Shown: positions 9,577-18,173, counted from the first letter of the stretch. The stretch is 64,000 nucleotides of DNA from Polyangiaceae bacterium (GCA_025936045.1 JAICUB010000031.1:1-64000), one strand, 5' to 3'. Notes: generated from the letters alone by a model not told the origin. Numbers and translations: made by a program.

Positions 9577-10242
9577 ATGCAGCGCAGAAGCTTTCGTTTC
9601 GCCGTCTCGTGGCTCGCTTTCGGCGGCATCGGCCTCGTCGCCGGGGCGGCGCTCAGCGAATCCGTCGAGAGTCTGGTGCGGCGCTATCCGTACGATCCCG
9701 CATGCCTGTGGGGCCGCCTCGCGAACGGCAAGGGCACCATCGTCCGTTGCCTGAGCGAGCAAGAGGCCGCGCAGCTTGCGCCCGTGGCGAACGCACTGCC
9801 CGTGGCGCCGGCGGCAACGCCCGCCACCGCCCCGCCGAGCTCCCTCGCCCCACCGGCAGCGAGCGCTTCAGTAACTCCCGCGCTGAGCGCCGCCGTGACG
9901 CCCGAACCCGCCAAGCCCGGCCGGTTCGAGGTGACCGTCGGGCCTCTGACGGCCGACCACGGCGAGCTGCCTCTCGGTAAGCTCGGCCAGCCGAAGGATC
10001 GCTACTCGAAGTGCCTCGAAGACAACGGGGGCCTCCACGGCGGCGAGAGCGGCGAGGTTCACGTGCGCTTCCTCGTGCGCGCGAAGGGCATCGCCGAGGG
10101 TGTCAGCGTGCAAAAACGCGTCAACGTGAGCGCCGAAGCCGCCCGCTGCGTCTCGGAGGTCGTCGACCGGCGTCACGTGGGCGTCCCGGACGAGCCGCTC
10201 GTCGGAGCGACCGTCGTCGTCAAATTCACCAGCCATCCGTGA
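9577..10242 (+). CDS. membrane-anchored protein with TonB/AgmX-like C-terminal domain
   Basis: 221 residues: one N-terminal membrane segment (FAVSWLAFGGIGLVAGAAL, residues 8-26), an Ala/Pro-rich periplasmic linker (about 70-115), and a C-terminal domain of about 90 residues with YSKCLEDNGG, GEVHVRFLVRAKG and GATVVVKF. Layout and the final beta-strand pattern resemble the TonB C-terminal/AgmX-PglI type domains common in myxobacteria. Two cysteines in this domain could form a disulfide. No ExbB/ExbD partner lies beside it. It is followed 27 bases later by the MutS-like gene. Family assignment is tentative. Confidence 0.55.
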   Translation: MQRRSFRFAVSWLAFGGIGLVAGAALSESVESLVRRYPYDPACLWGRLANGKGTIVRCLSEQEAAQLAPVANALPVAPAATPATAPPSSLAPPAASASVTPALSAAVTPEPAKPGRFEVTVGPLTADHGELPLGKLGQPKDRYSKCLEDNGGLHGGESGEVHVRFLVRAKGIAEGVSVQKRVNVSAEAARCVSEVVDRRHVGVPDEPLVGATVVVKFTSHP

Positions 10243-10243
10243 C

Positions 10244-10268
10244 GGGCCATCCGTGATTAAGATGGCCC
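10244..10268 (+). promoter_or_regulatory. perfect hairpin just before the MutS-like start
   Basis: The arms GGGCCATC (10244-10251) and GATGGCCC (10261-10268) are perfectly complementary with a 9-base loop. The right arm ends one base before the GTG start at 10270, so in RNA the structure would occlude the ribosome-binding region of the MutS-like gene or act as a weak attenuator after the preceding gene. No U-tract follows. This is a direct sequence observation; a regulatory effect is inferred. Confidence 0.4.
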
Positions 10269-10269
10269 G

Positions 10270-12117
10270 GTGACGTTCGCCGAGCTCACCGCGCTCTACG
10301 AAACCCGCTTGACCCGCGCGCGCGCCGAAGCCGAACGGCTGACGGCGCTGTCGCACCGGGTCTCGAATTTTCGCGGGCTCGCCTTCGCCGTCGCGGCGGG
10401 CGGCGCGCTCACCCTTGCGCTCGACCGTTCGCCGCTCGTGTCGGTGACGGTCGGCTTCTTGGGGATCCTCGCGTTCGCCGTGCTCGTCGTCGTGCACGGC
10501 CGCGTGCTCGACCGCGAAAGCGCCGCGGCTCGGCGCGTGGCCGTGAGCTCCGATGCGCTCGCGCGCGCGACCGAAGCGTGGAAGAGCCTGCCACAAGACG
10601 GGCGCCGCTTCGCCGGCCGCGAACACCCGTACGCCGACGACCTCGACCTGTTCGGCCCGAGCTCGCTCTTTCAGCGCATCAGCGTGACGCACACGCGCTT
10701 CGGCGAGGACGCGCTCGCCGGCATGCTCACCATCCCCGCGACGCCCGTCGAGGTCCGGCGGCGGCAAAGCGCGGTGCGCGCGCTCGCCAGCGAGCTCGAC
10801 CTGCGTCAGGAGCTCGAATCACACGGCTTCACGCTCGTACGCGACGAACAAAAGGGCGAAACGCGGCGGCGCCCGCCGCCCGAGCCCGCGGCGCTCTTCG
10901 AATGGGCGCGCGAAAAGACGGGCCTGCTCGACGACAAGCTTGCCGTCGTCGCGTCGCGCCTTTTGCCGATCGCCACGCTCGGCGGCCTCGTCGCGTGGGG
11001 CTACGGACAGAAGCCGTACGTCTTCCTCGTCACCGTTCTGCTGCAAGCGGCGCTGCTCACGCGCACGAGCACCTGGTGCCGTCGCGCGTTCGGCGCGTGC
11101 TCGGCCTCGCAAGGCGCGTTTCAGAGCTACGGCCCGATGCTCTGCCTGATCGAAGAGCTCGCGCTCGACGCGGAGCTCCTCGGTGAGCTCAAGGCGCGCT
11201 TGCAGACGAGCGGCCAGCGCCCCTCGGCGATCATGGCGTCCTTCGAGCGCATCCTCGGCTGGGCCGACCTTCGCTACAACGGGCTCGTCTATCCGATCGT
11301 CAACATCCTCACGCTGTGGGACATCCACTGTGCGATCGCGCTCGAACATTGGCGCAAGCGCACGGGCGGCGCGCTCGAAGGCTGGTTCCAGGTCGTGGGT
11401 GAGATGGAGGCGCTCTCGTCGCTCGCGGGGTTTGCGCACGACGAGCTCGAATTGGTTTTTCCCGACGTGGGCACGGACGAGCCGCCTTTCGTCGCGGAGG
11501 CGCTCGGCCATCCGCTGCTTTCGCGCGCCGGTCGCGTGACGAACGACGTGGCGCTGACGGAGCCCGGGAGCGCGTTGCTCGTCACCGGCTCGAACATGTC
11601 GGGCAAGAGCACGCTGCTCCGCGCGATGGGGCTCGCCGCCGTGCTCGCGCAAATGGGCGCGCCCGTCTGCGCGCGCCGCCTCCGCATGGCGCCCGCCGTG
11701 ATCCGCACGAGCCTGCGCATCTCCGACTCGCTCGATCGCGGCGTGAGCCACTTTTACGCGGAGGTGAAGAAGCTCAAGCTCACGCTCGACGCGACGAACG
11801 GCCGCGAGCGCGTGCTCTTTCTGCTCGACGAGATCCTGCACGGCACGAACTCGCGCGAGCGCCAGGTCGGGGCGCGCTGGCTCCTCGCCGAGCTCATCCG
11901 GCGCGGCGCGGCAGGCGCCGTTTCCACGCACGATGAGGAGCTCTGTCGCTTGCCGCCCGAGCTCATGAGAAGCGTGAAGCTCGTCCACTTCCGCGAAACG
12001 GTGAAGGACGACAAGATGACCTTCGACTATCTCTTGAGAGAGGGGCCCGTGAAGGCGGGCAACGCACTCAGGGTCATGCGGCTGGCGGGACTCGACGTTC
12101 CACTCGAGCCGAGCTGA
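10270..12117 (+). CDS. membrane-anchored MutS-family ATPase
   Basis: 615 residues. The C-terminal third is a MutS-type ABC ATPase: Walker A TGSNMSGKST at about 439-448, the following SLDRGVSHFYAEVKKLK segment, and Walker B LFLLDEILHGTNSRER near 515 with THDEEL after it. The N-terminal region replaces the mismatch-binding and connector domains of MutS with two hydrophobic segments near residues 40-75 (GGALTLALD and FLGILAFAVLVVV) and further ones at about 235-265. Such membrane-associated MutS-like proteins occur in several phyla and have no established mismatch-repair role. No Smr endonuclease domain of MutS2 is present. GTG start lies behind a hairpin; the cupin gene follows 7 bases after the stop. 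Confidence 0.8.
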   Translation: MTFAELTALYETRLTRARAEAERLTALSHRVSNFRGLAFAVAAGGALTLALDRSPLVSVTVGFLGILAFAVLVVVHGRVLDRESAAARRVAVSSDALARATEAWKSLPQDGRRFAGREHPYADDLDLFGPSSLFQRISVTHTRFGEDALAGMLTIPATPVEVRRRQSAVRALASELDLRQELESHGFTLVRDEQKGETRRRPPPEPAALFEWAREKTGLLDDKLAVVASRLLPIATLGGLVAWGYGQKPYVFLVTVLLQAALLTRTSTWCRRAFGACSASQGAFQSYGPMLCLIEELALDAELLGELKARLQTSGQRPSAIMASFERILGWADLRYNGLVYPIVNILTLWDIHCAIALEHWRKRTGGALEGWFQVVGEMEALSSLAGFAHDELELVFPDVGTDEPPFVAEALGHPLLSRAGRVTNDVALTEPGSALLVTGSNMSGKSTLLRAMGLAAVLAQMGAPVCARRLRMAPAVIRTSLRISDSLDRGVSHFYAEVKKLKLTLDATNGRERVLFLLDEILHGTNSRERQVGARWLLAELIRRGAAGAVSTHDEELCRLPPELMRSVKLVHFRETVKDDKMTFDYLLREGPVKAGNALRVMRLAGLDVPLEPS

Positions 12118-12124
12118 GAGTCAA

Positions 12125-12610
12125 ATGACCGTAACCGCGGACACACTCGTTCATGTGCTCGGGCTCGTGCCGCACCCCGAAGGCGGCTTCTTCCGCGAGA
12201 CGTACCGCGCCGAGCCGCTGCCGTTCGCGTTGCCCGACCGCGGCGCGCGCAGTGCTTCGACCGCCATCTACTTCTTGCTCTCGGGCACGGACTTCTCTGC
12301 GTTTCACCGCATCCGCTCGGACGAGGTATGGCACCACTACGCCGGGGCCCCGCTCGAGGTGCACACGCTCGAACCGAGCGGGCCAAAAGTCGTCCTGGTC
12401 GGCCCGAGCGTCGAACGTGGCGAGCGGCCCCAGTACGTCGTGCCGGCCGGCGTGTTCCAGGCGGCCCGCGTGCACGGCGCGGGTTACGTGCTCATGGGCT
12501 GCACGGTGGCGCCGGGCTTCGACTTCGCCGACTTCGAGATGCCCGGGCGCTCCGCGCTCATCGAGCTCTTCCCCGCCTGCGCGGGCGTCATCGCGGAGCT
12601 CACGCGCTGA
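12125..12610 (+). CDS. DUF985 cupin-fold protein
   Basis: 161 residues, full length for the DUF985 (cupin-5) family. Recognisable motifs are LVPHPEGGFFRETYR at the N terminus, STAIYFLLSGTDFSAFHRIRSDEVWHHYAG in the middle, and GAGYVLMGCTVAPGFDFADFEM near the end. The His residues of SAFHRIRSDEVWHH are the likely metal or ligand site. The family is widely distributed and mostly uncharacterised; a sugar-epimerase-like or sensor role has been suggested on fold grounds only. Seven bases separate it from the MutS-like gene, so they are probably cotranscribed. Confidence 0.85.
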   Translation: MTVTADTLVHVLGLVPHPEGGFFRETYRAEPLPFALPDRGARSASTAIYFLLSGTDFSAFHRIRSDEVWHHYAGAPLEVHTLEPSGPKVVLVGPSVERGERPQYVVPAGVFQAARVHGAGYVLMGCTVAPGFDFADFEMPGRSALIELFPACAGVIAELTR

Positions 12611-12678
12611 CGCGCGCAAATAGCGGGACGCCGGTGTGGTTGAAGCCATGCGCACCTCCCCGCATAAAAGACTACAAC

Positions 12679-12708
12679 TTGACTGTAAATTGAGGCCGTT
12701 GCTACCTT
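12679..12708 (+). promoter_or_regulatory. candidate sigma-70-type promoter for the FHA-GGDEF gene
   Basis: TTGACT at 12679-12684 and TACCTT at 12703-12708 are separated by 18 bases, within a locally AT-rich stretch (12665-12715) in otherwise GC-rich DNA. Transcription would start near 12715, giving about an 80-base leader to the GTG at 12797. The match is to the general housekeeping consensus; myxobacterial promoters are variable, so this is a candidate only. Confidence 0.35.
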
Positions 12709-12796
12709 GTAGGGTTCAGCATGACTCGCCACAATGCGCGCCCACTGCGGGAGCCAATCCGCGAGGGACCAGCCACGAGAGAGCAAGGCGTCGCCG

Positions 12797-13690
12797 GTGA
12801 GTGAGAACGACGAAAAAACGCGAGTCACTCAAGTGGTGCAGGCCCCGCCGCCCGAACAGGGCACGGGCAATGACTGCGTTGTGGTCATTTATGCTGCGGA
12901 GCCCGGCTTGCTCGGCAAGCGCTACGTACTCGAGAAAAGCCCCGTACACATCGGGCGCGGCGCCGACAACCAGATCGTGCTCGAAGGCGACTCCGTCTCG
13001 CGACGGCATTGCCACTTCGATCGGCGCCAAGGCAACTGGCACATCGTCGATGACGGCTCGACCAACGGCACCTTCCTGAACGAAGAGCAGGTGAAGGGCT
13101 CGGGGCAGCTCAACAACGGGGACCGTGTGAAGGTCGGCCCCACGATCCTGAAGTACCTGTCCGGTTTGGACGCGGAGGCGAAGTACCACGAAGAAATCTA
13201 CCGGATGACGATCGTGGACGGCCTCACGCAGATCCACAACAAGCGTTACCTGTTCGAGGCGCTCGACAAGGAGCTCATCCGAGCCCGTCGTTACGATCGC
13301 CAGCTGTCGCTGCTCATCTTCGACATCGACTATTTCAAGAACATCAACGACCAGTACGGCCATCTGGCAGGTGATCACGTGCTGCGCGAGCTCGCGCGCA
13401 TCGTGCAGGAACACATTCGGAGGGACGAGGTGTTCGCGCGCTACGGCGGCGAAGAGTTCGTGATCGTGCTGCCGGAAACCCCGCTCGCGGGCGGCGTCGC
13501 GCTCGCCGAGAACCTGCGTGGCCGGGTGGAGACGCATCCGTTCTCGTTTCAGGGCGAGCGCATCCCCGTGACGATCAGCGTCGGCTGCGCCATGCTGAGC
13601 GAGGAGAAGGCAGCCGCCGACCTGATCCAGCGCGCCGACGACAAGCTTTACGAAGCGAAGCGCGCCGGCCGCAACCGCGTTTGCTCCTGA
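12797..13690 (+). CDS. FHA-GGDEF diguanylate cyclase
   Basis: 297 residues. An FHA phosphothreonine-binding domain (about 27-125) has RGADNQIVL, SVSRRHCHF and DGSTNGTFLN; a short linker leads to a GGDEF domain (about 135-297) with the catalytic GGEEF at 217-221, FDIDYFKNINDQYGH and ISVGCA. It should make cyclic di-GMP from two GTP, gated by binding a phosphorylated partner. The product-inhibition I-site, normally RxxD ending five residues before GGEEF, reads RRDE here (208-211), so feedback inhibition may be weak. No transmembrane segment. An earlier in-frame ATG at 12734 would add a poorly conserved 21 residues; the GTG at 12797 is preferred. A Ser/Thr kinase gene 45 kb away is one possible upstream partner class. 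Confidence 0.88.
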   Translation: MSENDEKTRVTQVVQAPPPEQGTGNDCVVVIYAAEPGLLGKRYVLEKSPVHIGRGADNQIVLEGDSVSRRHCHFDRRQGNWHIVDDGSTNGTFLNEEQVKGSGQLNNGDRVKVGPTILKYLSGLDAEAKYHEEIYRMTIVDGLTQIHNKRYLFEALDKELIRARRYDRQLSLLIFDIDYFKNINDQYGHLAGDHVLRELARIVQEHIRRDEVFARYGGEEFVIVLPETPLAGGVALAENLRGRVETHPFSFQGERIPVTISVGCAMLSEEKAAADLIQRADDKLYEAKRAGRNRVCS

Positions 13691-13727
13691 CGGCCGCCGC
13701 TCGAACGCACGCCACCCGAGCCGAACC

Positions 13728-15056
13728 TTGAGCAGCATCGACGAACCGTCGCAGCAGCCGGGCGCGGAACTGCCGCGCCTCGTGACGCGCCCGCCCGGCG
13801 AGCACTCGCGTACGTTTCTGCTGCGCCACCGCCACGCCGCCGCACCGATGGGTCCCGCGAAGGCGACGGGCGGCATCGTGTACGCGACCGCGACCGGCGC
13901 GAACGTGACCGACGTCGACGGCAACCGCTACGTCGATTTGGCGGCTGGTTTCGGCGCGGAGCTCGTCGGGCACGGCCACCCCGCCGTGCGGCGCGCGCTC
14001 GCGCTCCAGTCCGAGCGGCTGTTGCACGCGCTCGGCGACGTGCACCCGTCCGACGCCAAGATCGCGCTGTGCGGGCGCCTCGCGGCACTTCACCCCGAAC
14101 CGGACGCGCAGGTGCTCGTGGGTCAGTCGGGCTCGGATGCCGTCAGCGCCGCGCTCAAGACCGCCGTGCTCAAAACCAACAAAACGGGCGTCATTGCTTG
14201 TGCCGGCGCGTACCACGGGCTCGGTTACGGGCCGCTCTCCGCGTGCGGCCTGCGGCCGAGTTATCGCGAGCCGTTCGCGGCGCAGCTCAATCCGCACGTC
14301 ACGTTCGTGGCGTATCCGGACGCGCTCGAACGCGCCGCCGCCGTGCTCGGCGAGATCGCACGCCTGCTCGGGGCGCTCGAAAGCGACGTGGGCGCGATCT
14401 TGATCGAGCCGGTGCTCGGGCGCGGCGGCGTGGTCGTGCCGCCGCCCGGATTCTTGGCGGAGCTCGGGCGTCTCGCGCACGAGCACGGCGCGCTCTTGAT
14501 TGCAGACGAGATTTGGACGGGACTCGGCCGCTCCGGCGCCTGGCTCAGGAGCGTCGCGGACGGCGCGCGACCGGACCTGATTTGCCTGGGAAAGGGCCTC
14601 GGCGGCGGGTTGCCGCTGAGCGCACTCGTCGGGCGGCGGAGCGTGATGGCGGCGTGGCGGCGCGCCGAAGAGGTGGTCGAGACTTCGACGTTCGCGGGCG
14701 CGCCAGTCGCGTGTGCGACGGCGCTCGCGACGCTCGACGCGCTCGGCCGCGAGAAGCTCGTGGAGCGCTCGGCGCGGCTCGGCGCGGCGTGGCTCGAAGA
14801 GCTCGCCGCTGCGCTGCGCGGAGTAGAGCGCGTTGCGGTGCGCGGCGCCGGCTTGATGCTCGGGATCGATTTGGGAGCGCACTCGGGCGCGGCGGGCGCA
14901 GCGGTGCGCTCGCTGCTCGAGCGCGGGTACATCGCGACGACGGGCGGCGGCGCCCGCGAGGTCGTGGTGCTGACGCCGCCGCTCACCATCGCAGAAGCGC
15001 AGCTCGAGGCGGCGACGGGCGCCGTAGTCGAGGCGGTGCGAGAGAGCGTCGGCTAG
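13728..15056 (+). CDS. class-III PLP-dependent aminotransferase
   Basis: 442 residues, the GABA/ornithine/glutamate-semialdehyde aminotransferase fold. PLP-binding features: QSGSDAVSAALK (phosphate cup, about 133), AYHGLGYG (161), the Asp260 of LLIADEIWTGLGRSG, and Schiff-base Lys289 in CLGKGLGGGLPLSA. Class-III enzymes typically transfer an amino group to or from the terminal aldehyde of a substrate. The gene starts at TTG, 37 bases after the diguanylate cyclase, and is followed 44 bases later by LuxE- and LuxC-like genes. That context suggests its substrate is an aldehyde made by the LuxC-like reductase; this is inference. The true start could be slightly downstream. Confidence 0.85.
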   Translation: MSSIDEPSQQPGAELPRLVTRPPGEHSRTFLLRHRHAAAPMGPAKATGGIVYATATGANVTDVDGNRYVDLAAGFGAELVGHGHPAVRRALALQSERLLHALGDVHPSDAKIALCGRLAALHPEPDAQVLVGQSGSDAVSAALKTAVLKTNKTGVIACAGAYHGLGYGPLSACGLRPSYREPFAAQLNPHVTFVAYPDALERAAAVLGEIARLLGALESDVGAILIEPVLGRGGVVVPPPGFLAELGRLAHEHGALLIADEIWTGLGRSGAWLRSVADGARPDLICLGKGLGGGLPLSALVGRRSVMAAWRRAEEVVETSTFAGAPVACATALATLDALGREKLVERSARLGAAWLEELAAALRGVERVAVRGAGLMLGIDLGAHSGAAGAAVRSLLERGYIATTGGGAREVVVLTPPLTIAEAQLEAATGAVVEAVRESVG

Positions 15057-15100
15057 TACCGCGCTCGGCGGCGGGCACACGCGCACGACGAAGACGACAC

Positions 15101-16216
15101 GTGACACTCGCGAAACTGCTCGAGACTTCGGACGCGCTCCACGCGCGAGTGCGCGCGTACGCACGCGGTGAACGAGCGGACGAGTTCGAGGCACTCGCGC
15201 TCGAAATTGCGCATTTTCAAGCCGAACATGCGCCCGGTTTCGCGCGACTCGTCGCGGCGCGCGGGTCACGGCTCGAGCGGCTCGAAGACGTGCCGGGCGT
15301 CCCCGCGGAGACGTTTCGGCTCACGCGCGTCGCCGTGCATCCTCCGGAGCTCGACGTGGCGCGTTTCGAAACGAGCGGCACCACCGGCGAGGCCCGCGGC
15401 GTTCACGCGTTCCGCACGACGGCGACGTACGAGGCCGTCGCGCTCGCCGCCGGTGCTCGCGCCTTGCTCGGCTTCGGGCGCGGGCCGCGCGTCGTCGTGA
15501 GTCTCGCCGCGGCGCCCGCTGAGACGGTGACTTCGTCGCTCGGCTTCATGCTGGCGCTCTTTCAACGCGAGTGGGACGGACGCTCGCTTTCGGACGGCAG
15601 CTTCGCGCGCGAACAAGCCGCGCGCTGGCTCTTCGGACCGGACGGCATGGACCTCGAAGGGCTCGAGCATGCGGCGAAGGTCGCGCTTCGACGCGGCGAA
15701 CCGCTGCTCGTGCTCGCGACGGCATTCGCGCTCGTCGGGCTACTCGACGCGCTCGACGGGCGCGTGCTCGCGGCGCCGACCACGACGGCAGTGATGGTGA
15801 CGGGCGGCTTCAAGGGTCGTTCTCGCGAGGTTTCGAGGGCTGATTTGAGAAGCGAGGTCGCGCGCGCGTTCGGCGTGCCGGAGGCGCACGTCGTCGCCGA
15901 ATACGGGATGACGGAGCTCACGAGTCAGCTGTACGAGGGGACACTGCCGGGTGCAGCACTCGTCGGCGAGCGCGACGTACTGATCGAGCCGCCGACGTTG
16001 CGCGTCGTCGCGGTGGACCCGGTGACGCTCGAGGCAGTGCCGGAAGGCGAGCTCGGCATCGCCCGGATGATCGATTTGGGGAATGTCGATTCGGCGCTCG
16101 TGGTGCAGACGGAGGATTTGGTGCGCCGGTGCGGCGGCGGGATCGAGCTTTTGGGGCGGCGACCGGGCGCGACCGCGCGCGGGTGCTCGCTGGCGGTGGA
16201 GGCGTGGCTCGGGTGA
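15101..16216 (+). CDS. LuxE-like acyl-protein synthetase / acyl-activating enzyme
   Basis: 371 residues related to LuxE and the ANL adenylate-forming superfamily. The AMP-binding loop is FETSGTTGEARG (TSGTTG at 91-96), and VVAEYGMTELTSQLYEG around 266 corresponds to the A5 motif with the EYGMTE signature; GELGIARMIDLGNVDSALVVQTEDL resembles the A7 region. LuxE activates a fatty acid as acyl-AMP and hands it to a cysteine of LuxC. The GTG start at 15101 follows the aminotransferase; the frame is open further upstream but that part overlaps the aminotransferase gene. Its stop overlaps the LuxC-like start by four bases (GTGA), implying translational coupling and a complex. Confidence 0.82.
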   Translation: MTLAKLLETSDALHARVRAYARGERADEFEALALEIAHFQAEHAPGFARLVAARGSRLERLEDVPGVPAETFRLTRVAVHPPELDVARFETSGTTGEARGVHAFRTTATYEAVALAAGARALLGFGRGPRVVVSLAAAPAETVTSSLGFMLALFQREWDGRSLSDGSFAREQAARWLFGPDGMDLEGLEHAAKVALRRGEPLLVLATAFALVGLLDALDGRVLAAPTTTAVMVTGGFKGRSREVSRADLRSEVARAFGVPEAHVVAEYGMTELTSQLYEGTLPGAALVGERDVLIEPPTLRVVAVDPVTLEAVPEGELGIARMIDLGNVDSALVVQTEDLVRRCGGGIELLGRRPGATARGCSLAVEAWLG

Positions 16217-17295
16217 GCGACGACGCGAACGGCGTCGAGCGAGTGCGCGCGTTGGTGGCAGCGGCGAGGCGCGTCGCGGACGCAGCGAGCGACTTCGGGC
16301 GGCGGGCGCGGGGGCGGCTCGTCGAGTCGACGGGGCTTTCGGCGGAAAATGTCGCGTGGGCACTCGAAGAGGCCCTCGAGACCGCGCCGTCGGACGCTGA
16401 AGTCGCGGCGCTCGTGAGGAGCGTCACGGCCGGTTCGCCCGCAGGCGTCGCGACACGTGCCGTGCACGTGATTTTGCCGGCGAACGTCTTCGTCGCCCCA
16501 CATCGAGCCGTTGCGCTCGGGTTGGCGGCTTCGGAGCGCGTCTACGTGCGGCCGTCACGACGTGAGCCCGTATTCACGGCGCTGCTCGCCGAGGCGGCAC
16601 CGGGACTCTTCGAGATCGTGCGCGAGCTCACGCCGGAGCCGGGCGATCACGTCTGGGCGTACGGCGGGGATCGCTCGCTCGAGGCGGTGCGCGCGGCGTT
16701 GCCGGCGGGCACCGTGTTGCACGCGCAGGGACCCGGCTATGGGTTCGCCGTGGTGGACGCGAGTGCCGCCGGTGAGGCCGCGGCAGCAGCGCTTGCGCTC
16801 GACATCGCAGCTTTCGATCAGCGCGGCTGTTTGAGCCCACGGGCGGCGGTGGTTTTAGGGACACGAGAGGCTGCTCGTTGCTTTGCAGCGCTGGTTGCCG
16901 ACGCACTCGCGACACGAGCACGCGAGGTGCCGCTCGGCCGCCTCGACGCGGCCGAACTGGCTGAAATTCGGCGGTTCCGCGATGTGGCGACGTACGCGGG
17001 TGAGCTCTTACCGGCGGGGCCGGGCGGCGTGTTCGTGACGGACGGGGTGAGACTCGGAGTGACGCCGATAGGTCGGCACGTCACCGTGTCGGCGGCGTCG
17101 GGGCTCGACGCGGCGCTGAGTGAAATCGACGGGGCGCTCGTGACGGCGGTCGGCTTTGCAGGCCCGAGCGCGCTCGCCGGCGAGGTAACAGCGGCGTTGC
17201 CGGGCGCGCGCGTGTCGTCGCTCGGACGCATGCAATGCCCAGCGTTCGATGGGCCGGCGGATCGGCGCTCGCTTTCGCCCGAGCGCGGGCTCTAA
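16213..17295 (+). CDS. LuxC-like acyl-CoA/acyl-protein reductase
   Basis: 360 residues, a shorter relative of LuxC, an NADPH-dependent reductase that turns an acyl thioester into an aldehyde. The catalytic motif AFDQRGCLSPR is intact, with Cys206; SLGRMQCPAFDGPADRR near the C terminus also matches the family. GTG start overlaps the LuxE-like stop. No luciferase (luxAB) is in the window, so light production is not implied. With the aminotransferase upstream, a plausible product is a primary amine built from an acyl chain. Vibrio LuxC is about 480 residues, so the N-terminal region is reduced here. Confidence 0.82.
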   Translation: MSDDANGVERVRALVAAARRVADAASDFGRRARGRLVESTGLSAENVAWALEEALETAPSDAEVAALVRSVTAGSPAGVATRAVHVILPANVFVAPHRAVALGLAASERVYVRPSRREPVFTALLAEAAPGLFEIVRELTPEPGDHVWAYGGDRSLEAVRAALPAGTVLHAQGPGYGFAVVDASAAGEAAAAALALDIAAFDQRGCLSPRAAVVLGTREAARCFAALVADALATRAREVPLGRLDAAELAEIRRFRDVATYAGELLPAGPGGVFVTDGVRLGVTPIGRHVTVSAASGLDAALSEIDGALVTAVGFAGPSALAGEVTAALPGARVSSLGRMQCPAFDGPADRRSLSPERGL

Positions 17296-17357
17296 CGACG
17301 TTGCGGTACGTCGTGGAAGATGTAGCATCGGAGAGCGGGGTAATGGGCCAACTGGCG

Positions 17358-18011
17358 TCAGTCGGTCGCCGGCTTGGCCGTGTTGACCGCCAATTGTGCG
17401 GCGAAGGCTCGCTGGTAGGCGGGCCGCGCTTCGCCGCGGGCGACGTAAGCGGCGAGGCTCGGGAATTCGTTCAGGATGCCGGACGGCCGCGCCCGGAGCA
17501 GCACGGATACCATCATCAAATCGCCGGCGCTGAACGCACCGTCGAGCCACTCGGCGTCGCCGAGGCGAGCCGAGAGTAGCCGGAGCCGATCGCGGACGCG
17601 ATCCGCGACGATTGGCAGGCGCTCCGCATGCCAAGGCTTGTCGGCTTCGAGCAGCTTGGCGTTCGTGAACTCGAGGATCGGGGGCTCTATCGTGCTGAGC
17701 GCGGCGAACATCCAGGTGATCGCGCGTGCCCGAGCGTTGGCGTCTTGCGGCAGCAAGCCCGGGCGCCGCTCGGCGAGGTGAAACACGATCGAACCGGTCT
17801 CGAACAGCGCGAGCTCGCCCTCTTCGTAAGTCGGGATTTGGCCGAACGGGTGAAGCGACAGATGCGCCGGTTCCTTCATGGCGCGAAAGGAGACGAGGCG
17901 AACCTCGTAGGGTTGGCCGACTTCCTCGAGCGCCCAGCGCACGCGCGTATCGCGCGCCAAGCCCTTGCCACCGTCCGGTGAGCGTTCAAAGGCGGTAATG
18001 GTGACGGTCAT
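17358..18011 (-). CDS. glutathione S-transferase family protein
   Basis: 217 residues. An N-terminal thioredoxin-like domain holds LARDTRVRWALEEVGQPYEVR, the cis-Pro segment HPFGQIPTYEEGELALFETGSIVFHLAE (G-site), and an all-helical C-terminal domain follows. These are standard GST features; the catalytic residue is not obvious, since the usual Ser/Cys position after the first strand reads SPDGGKG. The N-terminal ATG at 18011 is chosen because the frame upstream is a basic shadow region. Substrate unknown. It is divergent from the EamA transporter. Confidence 0.85.
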   Translation of the reverse strand: MTVTITAFERSPDGGKGLARDTRVRWALEEVGQPYEVRLVSFRAMKEPAHLSLHPFGQIPTYEEGELALFETGSIVFHLAERRPGLLPQDANARARAITWMFAALSTIEPPILEFTNAKLLEADKPWHAERLPIVADRVRDRLRLLSARLGDAEWLDGAFSAGDLMMVSVLLRARPSGILNEFPSLAAYVARGEARPAYQRAFAAQLAVNTAKPATD

Positions 18012-18173
18012 CGAGCCGTTCTCCTTGGGCGAACATCTTCGACTCCCGCGCCGGCTATTTGCAAGCGCCCCAAATGCCAGCTCGCCTCCTCTGCGTCGCG
18101 TCGCGTCCGACTCTCGGGCTTGCGTGGCGTATGGCCGTAGGTGCCGGCCTCGTGCGAAGCTCCGCCCCGCTCG

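Noticed and set aside
8102..9754. 550-codon plus-strand open frame opposite the DUF4380 lipoprotein.
   Set aside because: Low-complexity Arg/Ala/Gly translation caused by the Gly/Ser linker on the other strand.
14069..15100. In-frame upstream extension of the LuxE-like gene.
   Set aside because: Overlaps the aminotransferase in another frame and reads as Arg/Ala-rich sequence; homology begins at the GTG at 15101.
13728..17295. A bioluminescence (lux) operon.
   Set aside because: Only LuxC- and LuxE-like genes are present; luxA and luxB are absent, and an aminotransferase occupies the operon.
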